DNA of 64,000 nucleotides from Lineus longissimus. Lineage: Eukaryota > Nemertea > Pilidiophora > Heteronemertea > Lineidae. How positions within the stretch are numbered: position 1 is the stretch's first letter; each line of letters opens with the position of its first letter. The position numbers and the translations under genes are program-made. The notes beneath the pieces are model-generated. The model was not told where the DNA came from, searched no databases, and worked only from the letters and a program-made list of their open reading frames with translations. Positions 21,401 through 34,000 of the stretch are shown one piece after another. The stretch is from contig NC_088325.1 of NCBI RefSeq assembly GCF_910592395.1, positions 10,976,109-11,040,108 of the forward strand, written 5' to 3'.

Positions 21401-23929
21401 GATCGATGCTCCCAGTAACCGCATCTCGGAAGGTCTGGATCCTTGCAGCAGCATCAGCGGGGACGGTCGTTGTATTCTTGGTCACCTTCCGTAGGGACAC
21501 GTGGCGTCTCTTCATCAAGCACTCCACCCAGCCTATGGATGCGTTGAAATCCCATATCTGAGGGCGACAATGCTGAATCCCTTCTCTGACATCTTGGGCT
21601 AACGCATTCCACCAGCTTTGCCACACTACCAACGCCTTATCTTGAATGTCGAGAACGGAGACTGCGAGGCGACGCTCTCTCATCTGCTGCAGCCATTGGT
21701 AAAGCTGGTCCTCAACCTGTGGCCATAACGGATCACGGGGCTCCATCACCGTCTTCTTCCGGCCATGCCCTTGTTCTTGCTTCTGCTCGAGGTCCTCGAG
21801 ATTCCACCTTCTAAACGTCTCCCAGGGGATGTTATAGTGGGCGGCGAACTCTGTCATACTGCGCACCGTACCGTTCACCAGTGCCTCCTTCTGGTCTCTC
21901 GGGTAGGCAAGTTTTTCCTTCACGGTGTAGCGCCGGCGTCGTTTTCTCAGCAGCTCTACAGCATCCATTGTCGCACAGGTTGTCTGCAATGTGGGTACCC
22001 TCAGTGGGGCTTCATTTATAGGCCTAAGAGGCCCTAGAATTACACAAGAAAACCACAAATCCTAGAAACTTCGATTCTGTTTTCTCCCACGTAGGCCTAG
22101 GGAGTCTAAATAAAAAAAGAGGGTTGTAGAAAAACAGAGGATGAGCTCCTCGTTTTTCTTCGGAATTTCGTGACTACTATCATTGCCTGAATCTCACTTT
22201 GCTTTACTAATGCAAGCATTCGTAGATTTTCCTTCAGAGTTTCAATAAGGACTTTTTTGTTTTGGGGGGTTTGGATCAATCTAAATGGTGCTTCAGTTTT
22301 ATGAGACAACCTGTATAAACGGTCGGCGAGTGGCCTTACCCTTTACGTCATTCCACATGCGCACTCATCGACCAGTATAGGCCCACAACACTTCGAATCA
22401 AAAGGGCTGCGGTAATAAGTGGTTTAGCGTAACCGTGACAGCTCGGCTGAGCCATCACAAGGGCCAGCGAAGTCACTCATTGGTTACCTCTGGTGAATAG
22501 ACTCGAGAGAAGAGGCCGGGCCTTGAATATCCCGAAGTGGTGTTATTTTCATGAAACTACGGTATCTTCTGCGCAGAGTCAAGCCACCAAGCATCGTTTA
22601 AAGATTTAAATATACCCGGTTTCGTTTAAAGGGAGTATAAGACCACGCGGTTCAGGATGAGCGCAGCTGCAGTGCAGAATTAGAAGCACTTTATACAAAA
22701 CACCTCCAAATTGAACTGAAAGCCAAGCTTAGTTAAAACAGGCTGTTTTCTGGAAAACAGAGAGTTCAGTTCGTTTTGAAGGAGTTTTAATTGCTTTAGC
22801 AGTTCAAGTTCCAGCCAAAATGGTGGTGTCTTTGGCCAAACCTTCGTCCTCTTCAAAACTTACGTGTGCAGTACCATTCATAATACATATAACCGTCCTC
22901 TTCACCAATTCTTCTAGAAGGAACTTCTGACTTTCTTGCTCTGCTCAAATAGCAGTTTGGTGCGGAGAATCGGAACGACTTGCATTCAAAATCCAAGTGG
23001 CTGAGGCATAGAAGTTTGCACTGGGCAGATGTTTGGACAATCATGTAACTTGTGTGGTCACTGTGGAGAATGAGAGAGGTGCTTGCAGGGGTCCATTCGA
23101 GTTTGAACCCATTGTGACATTTTCTTGTGTCTGAAAAAGTTAGTTGACAAATAACGCATTATGCAATGTCTAATATTCGGGGGAGAACTGCAATGCATTT
23201 AGGATGGACATGCCATTATGGATTATCGGATGAGACGTTTTTGCCACAAAATGTGTATAAAAATGTAATTTTGGGCGAATTAGTGCTTTCAGAAGGTGCT
23301 GCAAATTGCCGGGAGTATATAGAAGACATGCAGTATACTCCGTAAGCTTAATCTCACCTCAAAATGAGACTTGGGACGGACAAGTGCTGTCCTCAGAGAG
23401 GTGTCATGATAAGAGAGGTAAAACTAAATTGAAAAAAACAATTTTGGACCAAATCTAGTGTCCCTAATAGCAAGGTTTCCGCTAGGGGAGGTTCCTCTTT
23501 GTATTTCTTTATCCCAGAGGCCTGGTCATGCTGATAACAAATGTGGTGAGTATCGTGACATTTAAGTTATCTACAATAAAGCCGCCACCACCTTGTATAA
23601 AATGTGGATCTGATTAACTTGTCGCCACTGGTAAAGTGCAGCTTGTGCAGATGCCTTTGTTAACATACCTTTACAAACCCAGAAGCTGTACTCCTGTCCA
23701 TCATGGTGTTTAAGTATTTGCCTTAAAGTTATTGCATTGTTTCTACGAATGGAGCATATATTATGACGTAAATCGACGGCTCGGCATTTTACTTTTGTCT
23801 CATCCAGACACTTCATCTGGCACTCCGAGAGGGTCCATTTACCACCATAAGAGACCTTAGAATGGTTTTGAGGTCCTGAAGCATTTAAGTGTATCCATTC
23901 CAATTGGAATCCTTCAGGGCAGCGGGTCG
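15474..23929 (-). CDS. Multi-PAN/apple-domain protein, at least eight exons, ends incomplete
   Basis: Assembled on the - strand in the order 23929-23669 (PAN1), 23130-22864 (PAN2), 19635-19476 plus 18664-18555 (PAN3), 18114-17812 (PAN4), 16936-16732 plus tentative 16433-16348 (PAN5), 16004-15474 (PAN6 and stalk). Each unit shows the PAN layout: CPxG start, LxxCxxxCL helix, CRSVVYY- or CRSIEY-like strand, and a closing (E/F)W.C before the donor. Whole-domain exons start and end in phase 1, typical of exon shuffling, and all the joins listed keep the frame. PAN domains bind proteins or sugars outside cells. After PAN6 comes a Ser/Thr/acidic stretch of about 85 residues that looks like an O-glycosylated stalk. 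The signal-peptide exon and the final exon were not found; without splicing at 15473 the frame ends at 15427. One intron (22863-19636) is interrupted by transposons. Confidence 0.72.
16348..16433 (-). CDS. Tentative exon: C-terminal half of PAN5
   Basis: Fits the gap between its neighbours in phase (needs 1 base in, gives 1 base out) and encodes a stretch ending FEKRRC, which can replace the usual EWxC end of a PAN unit. The acceptor is acceptable (GTGTAG), but the donor would be GTTCGT, which is poor. A better GTAAGA a few bases on gives the wrong phase. A different second-half exon may exist. Confidence 0.35.
16732..16936 (-). CDS. Exon: N-terminal half of PAN5
   Basis: This exon contains no usable start codon, so a simple ORF scan misses it. 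It encodes a PAN half-domain with SSTAETCRKLCLQEKSFTC and a following strand with another cysteine. The acceptor is a T-run plus CAAG, and the first two bases complete the codon left by the PAN4 exon (phase 1). It ends in phase 2 at a GTAATT donor. Confidence 0.62.
20231..22313 (-). mobile_element. Inner pogo/Tigger-like element, probable
   Basis: Starts CAGGGTGTCCATGAAAA after TA (20229-20230) and ends with the complement of CAGGTTGTCTCATAAAAC before TA (22314-22315). The ends are only partly alike, so the boundaries are less certain than those of the outer element. Two more CAGGGTGTCCC-like copies precede the left end (near 20148 and 20197), perhaps subterminal repeats or older ends. It encloses the transposase remnant. 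Confidence 0.45.
20747..21968 (-). pseudogene. Pogo/Tigger-like DDE transposase, broken
   Basis: The likely start is the ATG at 21968 (MDAVELLRKRRRRYTVKEKL), which opens the N-terminal DNA-binding helix-turn-helix; a second, CENP-B-type HTH follows. The DDE core is visible as FFNMDQTF (first Asp) and LLIVDHYRVH (second Asp). The rest of the core, with VPAGCTS and the third Asp in QPSDV followed by MKSFK, is in another frame, so there is a one-base frameshift near 20990-21010. That second frame then ends at a TGA (20747-20749) after VIVN, and coding-like sequence (FEASFRPRP) continues beyond it. Two lesions make it non-functional. Its base composition is more GC-rich than the flanking intron. 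Confidence 0.82.
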
Positions 23930-25062
23930 CTGAAACAAATTGGATATTGGTGTTCGAAGAAAGAAAACATTTCGAATGTGACTTTTGGGTGTTATCTCTC
24001 TAAAGGTGAAAATTATGCCTGCATTGTGTCTAGCGAGTAAATGTCATTAACAAAATACTTGTATTAGATTTACTTCTTAAATCCTTACTCAATGATGTGC
24101 TATGCTGTGCAGGTCGGTCATTGTTTTGTTACGAAGTTTCTGAAAGAACACTGGGAAGGCAGGAAAAATTTCGCGTGTCAGGATCCGGAGGTGTGTGTGT
24201 TGTAAAAATAGTGAATAACGCGATTTTCTACAATCTGATATCTACGTGAACGTCAAACACTTTTATTTCCCGCAAAAAGAGGAAGACGAGCAAGCGTAAT
24301 GAAGCGATGACACGCCTTGTCATTTAGGGGAAGGGGATATTCGATTTGGTGGGCAGCGGAGTAGGTGAAACAGAAACAATGCCTAACTAATGACTGGCCT
24401 GTCATCCTTAACAGTGCACAGTGGTTTCCATCACAAAACTAAGATAAAGCCATTTTCTCTACAATTCATGAAAAGTGTACACAATGGATTTATTTAAAAA
24501 GCCATGGCGAAATAATATGGAACCCAGCACCTATGTCCTAGCAAAGTGAATTGGACGGAAATATTGAACGAACATTTCTCTTGAGTATTCAGAATTTGCA
24601 CCGGAAATAGTACCCCAAAAGCATCCATTTATACCAATATGACACTTGTCAGGTTGGGTACTTGTGCAGGAAATTAACCACGCATTGCTTGGCTGTTTTC
24701 AAATACTAGTTCCGTTCCCAAGCCTGAGGGCTCTAACTTGCATTTATCATATAATTGAAGAATGTTTAGTGCTGGAATTCATCATGTTTATATATTGGCT
24801 AATCTGAGTGGTTGCTAACAAATCGTTGAGCTTGCTAGAAGCCTGACGTTCCTGTATTCAAAAGGTCGTGAGAACTTGAAATATCACGCGTATTAGGCAG
24901 CCGTTTGAGGCAGTAGAGTCCATTTTTTTCAATATCGTCGTTCGAATATGGGAAATATTCATTCTAAGAGTACTAATCAGTAACATCATCTTATCAATGA
25001 ACAGTCAGCAGTTTTCTACAAATTCTACAGAACCTAGCAAAATAAATCGAATTTCTGGTTTC

Positions 25063-25076
25063 GGGGGGGGGGGGGG
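25063..25076. repeat. Poly(G) tract, 14 bases
   Basis: Uninterrupted G run in AT-rich sequence, one of several in the window. Confidence 0.9.
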
Positions 25077-27090
25077 CAAAAGATGAGTACACGAGCAAAT
25101 ATGGAATTTGTACAAATAGTAGAAAGTCATGCCAGATCAAGAATATTCGAGCTATTTGACCAAAGATTTGTAGCAGATGTGGCAAATATCAATATAATAA
25201 CGGGTAAAAACCCAATCTTAATATGCAACAATCAGCACAGAGCTAATTATGTTGAAACAAAACATCTGCGAATTGGATCTGTAACCAAATTATATCATTA
25301 AGCTCATCAGACAAGAGGATGCAACGCATGGCTTACAGTTTCTGTATTTGGCCTTTTGTCTGGCTGCTGTATGCTGTCCACTTCGTAGATTTTTGTTTTT
25401 CAATTTTGAAAATACCTACCATTAATCCCATTGTACGACAAATTCTCTAGTGTCCCATAAGTTTGTCGAATAATAATGAGAGGTAAAAACAAAAATCGGT
25501 TGAGTGGAGACATTTTTTTGCAGTTGATATGCACACTTGCAGTTAATCGTCCGAGCTTGGTGCAAACACTGCCAAAATAGAAGCGAGCTGCTGACACAAT
25601 AAATGGGCCCAAATGGGATACAGAACGATCGAGCGCTCTAAATAGTAATAGATTTTTTCAATATGTCAGAAATGTCCGGTTTTAACATGAGAGAGGCAGC
25701 ACTTCAGCTTGTCACAATGGGTAGATTTCAATGCAAGCAAACTGTGATTTAGAAGAGTGAGAATTTCAAAATACCTAATGGCAAACATAATCATTGGAAT
25801 ATTCTTCAACAAAAGTAAGGCGCCATCATTAACCCCTTCGGTGCGTGACCGTTACGGGATTACGTTCAGCAGCTGACCCGTGTGTCAATTTTGCCCATAA
25901 CTAGCTTAAATTCCGCAACCTCTTTTCCCAGGGGTAATCGCGCTCCTCATCCATTACCATAACATAACAAACACTACAACTTACATTTTGCCTCTGGTAA
26001 TCATATTGGAATTAACGTAAGCCTCCCATAGGTGGAATTCTCGCCCTCGAACTTGGTCATGATTAAAGTTAGGAAACCCCCCCCCCATTTCCGTAATTAA
26101 CAATGTATCGCATTATTTCTTAAACACGACTAGTATATACTGGTATACCAACTGAAGAATATGCGATAACAATAAAAACATACATCGACGTTCCAACCAG
26201 AGCCATAATATATGAGGGTCCATTAGGGGCAAGGTACGGCTTCACAGAAAATTTTGCTTTTACAGTGAATCCCATCAGAAACTGAGTTTTAAAAGACGTT
26301 TCTCACAACGAGTTAAAGTAGTGATCATGATACAATATTTTTTTGCTCAGCCCACGAACTTCAACGCAGAGGACAGCAGATGTTGTGCTCATTTAAAAAA
26401 AAACATCAAGTGTAAAACATGGTTTGTTCCTTCCGCGAAGCAGCAGGTTTCACGCCTGGATGGACTCCCACACCAACACAATTTCAATTAAAAAAGTGGC
26501 AACGCTGTTGATTTGACGGACAGGATTACGAAATCAATCAAAAAATTGCTTGGTATGTAAAATGTCCGGTTGCTTAGTGATATGCATGATGGAGATATTA
26601 TAGGAATTATATTGACAGCGGGGTGAATATTAGTCTGATAATTACATTTCCTTTTATTTGCAAACAGCCATTATTGTTAACTCTTTCGACGCGAAGAGGT
26701 AGTGTTGGAACCGAATAATTGCATATCAATGAACGTTTCAGTTCCCTATCCAATCTCAAATATAGCTACGAATGCAATGTACAAAGTACATGAGTAAAAA
26801 ACAACTGCACGCTTTTTAAAAGCCTGATCGTTTTCTTGTGTTGCAAAACATACAATATCTTTTCACTTCTGCCTATTCAACATCTGTCCCAGCTTCTTTT
26901 AGTACCAAATACACCCCCTAACTGCACCGGAGGTAATATAGGGATGCATGTGAAATCTGACTTGCGCTTACTGATAGCTAGGTGCAGGAAAGAAAAAAAA
27001 AAGAAAAGCGATGTCCCTTGATTCAGGGTTATTTAAAACATGTTTAAAACAATGTTTTATTGTTCAATAAAGTCGAGTTCTTACATTTCA

Positions 27091-27105
27091 CCCCCCCCCC
27101 CCCCC
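27091..27105. repeat. Poly(C) tract, 15 bases
   Basis: Uninterrupted C run followed by GCCCCC, so G-rich on the opposite strand. Confidence 0.9.
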
Positions 27106-28031
27106 GCCCCCTCATCCCAGCTCGGGTTTTAATTTCACACCGGCCTCACAGATATCTCATCTAGTATTCATACTGTAATATGATACATAAATGTACATCA
27201 CGGCCACAGATCTCTAACCCATACAACACGTTGCCCCTAACAACATTGCAGACTTCCGGATTGATGTTTTTCTCTTGTTCGTATCACAATTGGTTTGACC
27301 AGCGTAAATATGCATAGTGGAACTTTTAGTCTGGATAAAGACCTAAAGATTTCTAGGACGTTTTTGAAGGTAAGTGTTTTACATCTATAGTGCAATTTGA
27401 TTTTCTTTCGTATTCTCAATTTTGATATTTTTTTCCATTGATAATACAGGTGCATGTGCATTTTTATAATATTAATGTAGGATGCTAATCAGGCTCTTAA
27501 ACCGAAAGTTTAAACAAGAATCTTGCGCGTACAACTGTTACATGCACATAACCAAGAATTAATGAGATCTTTCTTTATTTTTGACTAAGCTTAATATGAT
27601 AATGATTATCAATTATTCGTCCTGGTTGAGGGTTAGGTTTCTTAAATACTATATCAGCTGGTCGAATTGATATTATTTCCGAATTCTATAAGTATGTTAT
27701 TCGCATCTTTTGAATTCCAATGTGGTTTCACAGAATGGTGCGGATTTCTTTCAGAAGATACATCAATTAAATCATTTCTGGGTCGTTAATCAGTCCGTCC
27801 ACAACGACTCAGGCGCCAACTGCGCACCTGCACGATTCAATGCACAAAATTACCAAAAATAATGCCTCAAATTATGATGTTATGGAACAAGTCAGCAACC
27901 AGGTCGAAAATCTTAATACGTTTCTTACAACCTGTACCCTGCTGTCGAATCACTGCGAACGTTAAAGTTTAGAATGAATATGGAACCCAATACTTAAGTT
28001 AACATTTATCTGTTCCAACGATACTTACGAA

Positions 28032-31000
28032 ATGTTTGCAGGGACGATGACCACACTAAAGGTTCTCCCTCATCGACGTTCCATACCACGTCTGTACGTC
28101 AGAACCCCTGTCCAGCGCAGGCATGACGTCATCATCCCAAGAATTGGGCACAGAAGCTCGAAAATTGTACGATTTGACGACATTGATGATGCAATGAGCG
28201 ACTGCAGTCGTGTCAGTGTATCGTCGAGCTTCACCGACCATGCGTTTGATCCGGATGATGACTATGACTTCGACGCTGACGGTGAGTTATTCGGATGTTG
28301 TTTGCAACAAAATTGCATGCCTAATCATCACTATCCAGGGCTTCTGGAGTTTCGGGGAGCATAGTTAATTCTCTAAGTTGCATTGGCCCAATGACCACAA
28401 ATTCAGCCGATATAACTTTGGCGACAAATGGTACTAAGGACAAAATGCCCCCACTGGTGGGACCAAGGCCGACTGGAAGCCGGATTTCATACGGTGCGGG
28501 GAGAGGATAAAATCACTTACATGTCTGCCTGATTTCTAGATGACCTACTTGCTTCAATGAACGAACCTAACAAGACGCTTCCAATATGCGAGCATCTCTA
28601 CCTGGCTGCCTGCAGGAAATACCGCATCATTCCTGTCCAAAAGTTCTACCAGCAGCTGTCGTGTTCAAGGATTTGTCTTAGCAACACTCCTCTTGGGGAG
28701 GTGGGGGCGAGGGCAATTGCTGTTGCTTTTGTTGTAAGTGAACTTAATTTTATCTTCTTGCTCAAGTTATTTAAGGAAACCTTCAACAAGTTTTTCACCA
28801 GCTCAAACACCTTCATTTCTATGATTGTATCCGCCGCTTCTAAGACTGTTCATAACGTTACTCACAGTTTCGTGAAGGAAGGGGCCGCCCATTTGAGCGT
28901 TTGAGTTAATATCATTTTCAGAGAAACCATGACGTCGTGACATTAGAACTCAGTGGAGATGACATTGGTCCGGTTGGTGCGCAGCATCTTGCAGAAGTCC
29001 TGCTTGAAAATGTTAGCATTGCAAGCTTAGTAAGTCGTTTGATGACTCCTATATGTCCTTTAAGCACTGTTTACTTAGTATCACAACGGGTCCAGCTTTT
29101 TTTACGAATGGCGAGGATAGAATATCGGGCAAATTTGAAAAAATCGGCGTGTAGTGTGCAATGTTAGGAACCACCTTTCAATTTTATTAACCTTCCTGGT
29201 CATGAGTGACTGCATGGATCGCTCGGAGCTCGATTTATAAACCAGGATATAAACGCTGTCTAATCACTTTGAGGGTGGCGCAGTTACCTCGATTGTCGTT
29301 CGAACTACATGCATGTATTACCGGTGTTCATCTCGCCTGTCGTGGGTTCGATGCAAAGTCAAACGATTTCCTCTAATCACAAATTGATAGGACAACTCGC
29401 TGACAGTGGCTGGAGGCGTCCGAGGGGGTACTAGATGATCGTCCCACAGATCATCCAATATTGTCCATCATGTCTGCAGAGCTAAGAACTTCTCCAGTTG
29501 ACCTCAAATAAATACTTAACAAAAAGTCCTTTAATTATCGTTGAAAATGAATAAACATACATGCAAAACAACAATATTTTAAAATATTTGTCGTCTTGAT
29601 GAGTATCAAATATCTCAGTTATAGCTCTTTGTTGTAGGACTTATCAGACAATAAATTTGGTACTGAAGGGGCTATCGCTATGGCTGGTTTGCTTAAAAAG
29701 AATCGTAATCTCACCAAAGTGAAATTAGCCGGGAATAACTTCTGTGAAGATGATGCTGTCCATTTTTCAGATGCACTTATTGTAAGTACAGAAACTATCT
29801 TAACTTTGTTTTTTAAAGTGGTCAACACCACACAGCAAAAAAGCATTCCCCACCGTCGCCACCTGCACCCATGGTGTTTATTCAATTGCGTGGCGACGAT
29901 CTTCTGAGAGAAAAGCGGAAATACGTCATTTCGCGTTTCTTCGAACATGCGTACACTATTCATGCATCGTAACATGGACTGAAATATGAATACCAAATTT
30001 GTAATACCTCCATGGTGCAATTAGATAATGGACTGTAAATATGAGTTATGGTATTAGTTATCCATGCATACCCAACCTATTATACCTCAATTAGATAATG
30101 CACTGGGTATGAGTCATTTTCTACTGGGCGGCCTAGAAAACCTTCCCCTCACACATTGGATACACAATAGAATTATATTGTGCAAGGGAAAAGAGTAGCA
30201 ATCTTTTTTGTTATTTATTCAGGAAAATAACACATTGGAAGAACTTGATCTCAGCTACAATAACTTGAGCACGCGAGGTGGAATGGTGTTAAAGAATGCA
30301 TTGGGTAAGCATGGTATTTTCACCCTTTTTTCACATTCAAGTACATGTAATACCTTCTCAATAATTGGTAACTGTACTTCAAACTGATGTTACCAGCTAG
30401 AATTCTGTGATCAGGAAAATAATACACTTTTAGGAACTGGCAGATTGCAGAGTAACATTTATCCGGTTTCTTTTTATCAAAACCTAAACTTTGGAAATAA
30501 ATGTTCCACTAGGCGAGTGATAAATTCAACCTTTTCGCCTTTTTTACTAAGTGACCTATCCCCCTTCAAGACAAATTGCCTTGAAAGGTTTGAAAATCTA
30601 CAACAAATGTAACACTTATATCCTGAGCCTTTATAATTACTTTCAGGTGAAAACTGCACCCTTCAAGTATTGAATCTCCGATGGAACCATTTGAGGAAGC
30701 ATGGGGCATTAGGCATCGCCGATGGTCTCAAGGTATATGCGATATCCAATGGGTGATTTCAAAGTCAGTTTTTAGATTTAGTTTTAAAACTAAATGGAAC
30801 ACTAAAACCCTTGATTAAGCCAGCATTGAAATGAAGCGGGTTTTAGTTTCATCCTCTTTCAAAGTCGGTGTTTGTTGGTTTTAGCATTATGTCCGGTTTT
30901 AGCTTAAAACTAAGGGATGGTTTTAGTGTCAAAAACTAACACCGAGACTAAAACTAAAACTCTCCACAACACCAGAAATGAAATCAGTTCTGGTGTTAGT

Positions 31001-34000
31001 TTTGACACTCAGTTTTAGCATTATCCTATTTCAAATTAGGTTTTAGTTTCACACTGAAACCAATTGGAACACCAAGGTTTGATCTTAATCCCAGCTCGGT
31101 GTTATATTTGGAAGATTTGTAGTGCATTTTGTATTACCCATAAAACTAACACCTTAGGCATTAACACCGAGTGGATTTCAAAGTTGGTGTTGCTGTTAAG
31201 AAAGAAAAATCATGTTGTTCGTACCATTTCAAGAAGTAGTTGCTGGTATTTTGAACGCTGATGGGAATGATGATGGACGTGAAAGAAGACGACCAAATTT
31301 ATATAGATCGGAAGCGGTCACAATAGTGAAACAACAGTAACAACGACAACAACATGCATGTTTGGTTTTTTTCCAAGGTTTTATCTCTGTCCATCTTGGT
31401 GTTGGTTTTACCTGCAGAATAAAACCTCTTCTTAGTTTCAGCCCAGGTTTTAGGTGTTTAGATAAAACCAGGTGTTGGTGTTAAACTAAAACCTCGAATT
31501 GGTCTTATCCAGACATAGGTTTTTAGGGGTAGAAATTTAGAAAAAAACTGACACTAACACCCAACACTAAAACCAAAACCAACTTTGAAATCACCCATTG
31601 TACTCATGTGGTGGGCATATCATTAGAGAAGTGGTCAGTTTTATCTGAGTTTTATCCCGCTAAATAAGAGCCGCATTCGGTTTATGGTATGAGCATAATC
31701 TGCGTGGTAAATTCATAAAACACCCAGGTCAAAAATGCCAATGAGATTCTTACTTAAGACCTTATTTGGATTCGTATGTGTTACATACATACATGAATCT
31801 TCGTGTCGATCTTTGAATTCGAGAAACTGCGCTTTTTTCGGATTCTATCTTATCACTCAAATAAAAGTTGTGTACGTTGTCAATCAATTCGTTAAATGCC
31901 CAGAGACCAATGATTTACATAATGTGAATGCAAATTTGGAGGAAGAGTCTGTATCTAAATGATAGCAGTTAAGTTGTATTCCTTCAGTTCAATGTTGGCC
32001 TCCGTAAACTTGACATCTCATGGAATGGATTCGGTGTTGAAGGGTGCCACTACCTTTCTCAAGCGCTGAAAGTCAATAGGACACTGAAGGAGTTGGACGT
32101 GTCTGCCAACAGAATAGGAATGTTGGCAGTTAAACTCCTCCTGAAGGGATTGACGAAAAGTGACTCTCTTGAAACATTAAAGGCAAGTTCAAAATAAATC
32201 ATATAAAAATTCAGCAAAGCCTAAACAATTAGTAAAAATCGATACAGATTTTCCAATAATACATGTAGTTCCCCAATTCTCCATTTGAATTTTACACAGA
32301 CTGCTTTGAAGACACTTAATTTAAAAGCCGTTTACCGCATATATTGACTTGATAATCTGGTTCTAACTAAAATGCATAGTGGAGTGTATTATAAAGGTAT
32401 TCTATATTTCCCTTACTCACTTGATTCGTATTTCAAAATTCATCATGCTTCTTTTTTCCGGATTCCAGATTGGAACGAATCCGTTGACCACTGATGCTGC
32501 CATCTATGTTCTCCAAGCTTTAGATAAGGCAGAGGAAAGCATATTGACCACACTTGATCTAACGGTATCTATTGTTATATGCGGCCAGAAATAATATGCG
32601 TTTTATCTATTATGAACTAATTGAATGTATATACATGAATTACCGAAATGTGTCGTAAGTGTGAACGATACCAACTTGTCTTAAAATGATAAATCGCCAC
32701 CTTTAATTTGTTGAGGTGGGATAAATTATAAAATTCCATGTAATGTTGTTGTGCCGAGATTATGCCCTTGTTGTACTTGTTGTACAATATATTTATGATA
32801 GGGCTAAGCTGTGCCAGGCAAAGAACATGACTAGGATTCAAACGGTAACGGCGAACTCCACCCCTCTGCTCGTCATCCCAATGTCTTCTTTGCAATACCG
32901 TTTAGTCCACCATCAAATGGACATAAAATCCTATATTTTAGAATATTCAAGTTGATGGAGTTTTTCTCCATATCCTGGGAAAAATAAAGGAAAAGCGAAC
33001 ATTCTCCGTGACACACGGAATGGTCATGCGACAGGACGAAATAAAGAAGGTGTCTAAAGATGACGTTTTTGATGAAGATGATCCACTAAGTGTGCTGTTT
33101 GAGTTCATGAGGCAGAAGAATTTACGACTCAAGGATTTGTTTGGTGTTTTTGATAAAAATGGAAGCGACTCCATCACCAAGGCTGAGTTTAGGAACGGAT
33201 TCAAGGTAAAACCTTAGCACAAACGCCAAGTTAGTCAGTAAGCTTCATTTCCATGTCGAGGATCTTTATACAATAATCTTGAACATGTAAAATTTGTACA
33301 ATTTAAAATACTTATAATAATCGTATCTGAATTTTCAATTTGCACCTCCGAAATCAATATGCATGCCTACTCATACCAACTGTTTCCTTTTGTGTATCTG
33401 AATTAAGTAAGGGGTTTCCTTGGTTTTCTCGCAGAAATTTAACATACCTCTGAGTCGACGAAGTTTGGAGCAGCTGATGACCCAACTGGACAAAGATGGC
33501 GATGGGTCGGTGGACTTTTGGTAAGTTTGCTTTTAACATTTGAGAAAAAAAAGTGGGAGATTTTTTCTAAATCGTGGCCCCAATTGTATTGTATAATTCC
33601 GAGTCCAATGTCCTCTCAATTATTACATATTAATTTTGTGAACAGGGGGTCCTAGCTTTAATTCAGGAAACCCATTGGTAGCAGCAAGTAAGGTAAGATA
33701 CGATGTAAGAAAATGTTCTTGGAAATTTGAGTTCGAGCTACAAGAATCTCTCCGAACCAAAATATGGATGGCTCTTTAACGGGACCCTTTGAATAGCGTT
33801 TTAACACTGACTTAGGTACTCACAATTTACTAGGACATATAACTGTTTCTCATTCTTGCACCAAAAATTGTAATAAAGCGAATCCAAAACCAGTTCTTAC
33901 AATATCAATTAATATTATATAATCTTTGCGACGTTTGTAGTGAGCTGTCGGAAGGACAGCGAGAAAATAATCGGAAAAGGTTAATGCAGAGAATGAAGAG

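Larger units (their letters stand above)
19911..22562. mobile_element. Outer inverted-repeat element with TA flanks
   Basis: The two ends are 29-bp inverted copies starting CYGTAGTTTCATGAAAAT, 28 of 29 identical, with TA directly outside each end. TA targets are used by the Tc1/mariner/pogo superfamily. Beyond the 29 bp the two ends do not match. The element lies inside an intron of the multi-PAN gene. Either these are the true ends of the transposase-bearing element inside, or this is a separate element into which a pogo-like element inserted. Confidence 0.68.
23930..28031. other. Region between the PAN and LRR genes
   Basis: Should hold the 5' exons of the multi-PAN gene (- strand) and the promoter or 5' untranslated exon of the LRR gene (+), because the two are divergent. 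I found no signal-peptide exon with a phase 1 donor. It contains homopolymer runs of G (25063-25076) and C (26077-26086, 27091-27105). No other gene recognised. Confidence 0.45.

Noticed and set aside
21052-21561. 169-codon + strand ORF
   Set aside because: Shadow of the transposase on the opposite strand.
28557-28904. ORF extending past 28733 on the + strand
   Set aside because: Exon 2 of the LRR gene ends at a clean GTAAGT donor; the extension is intron.
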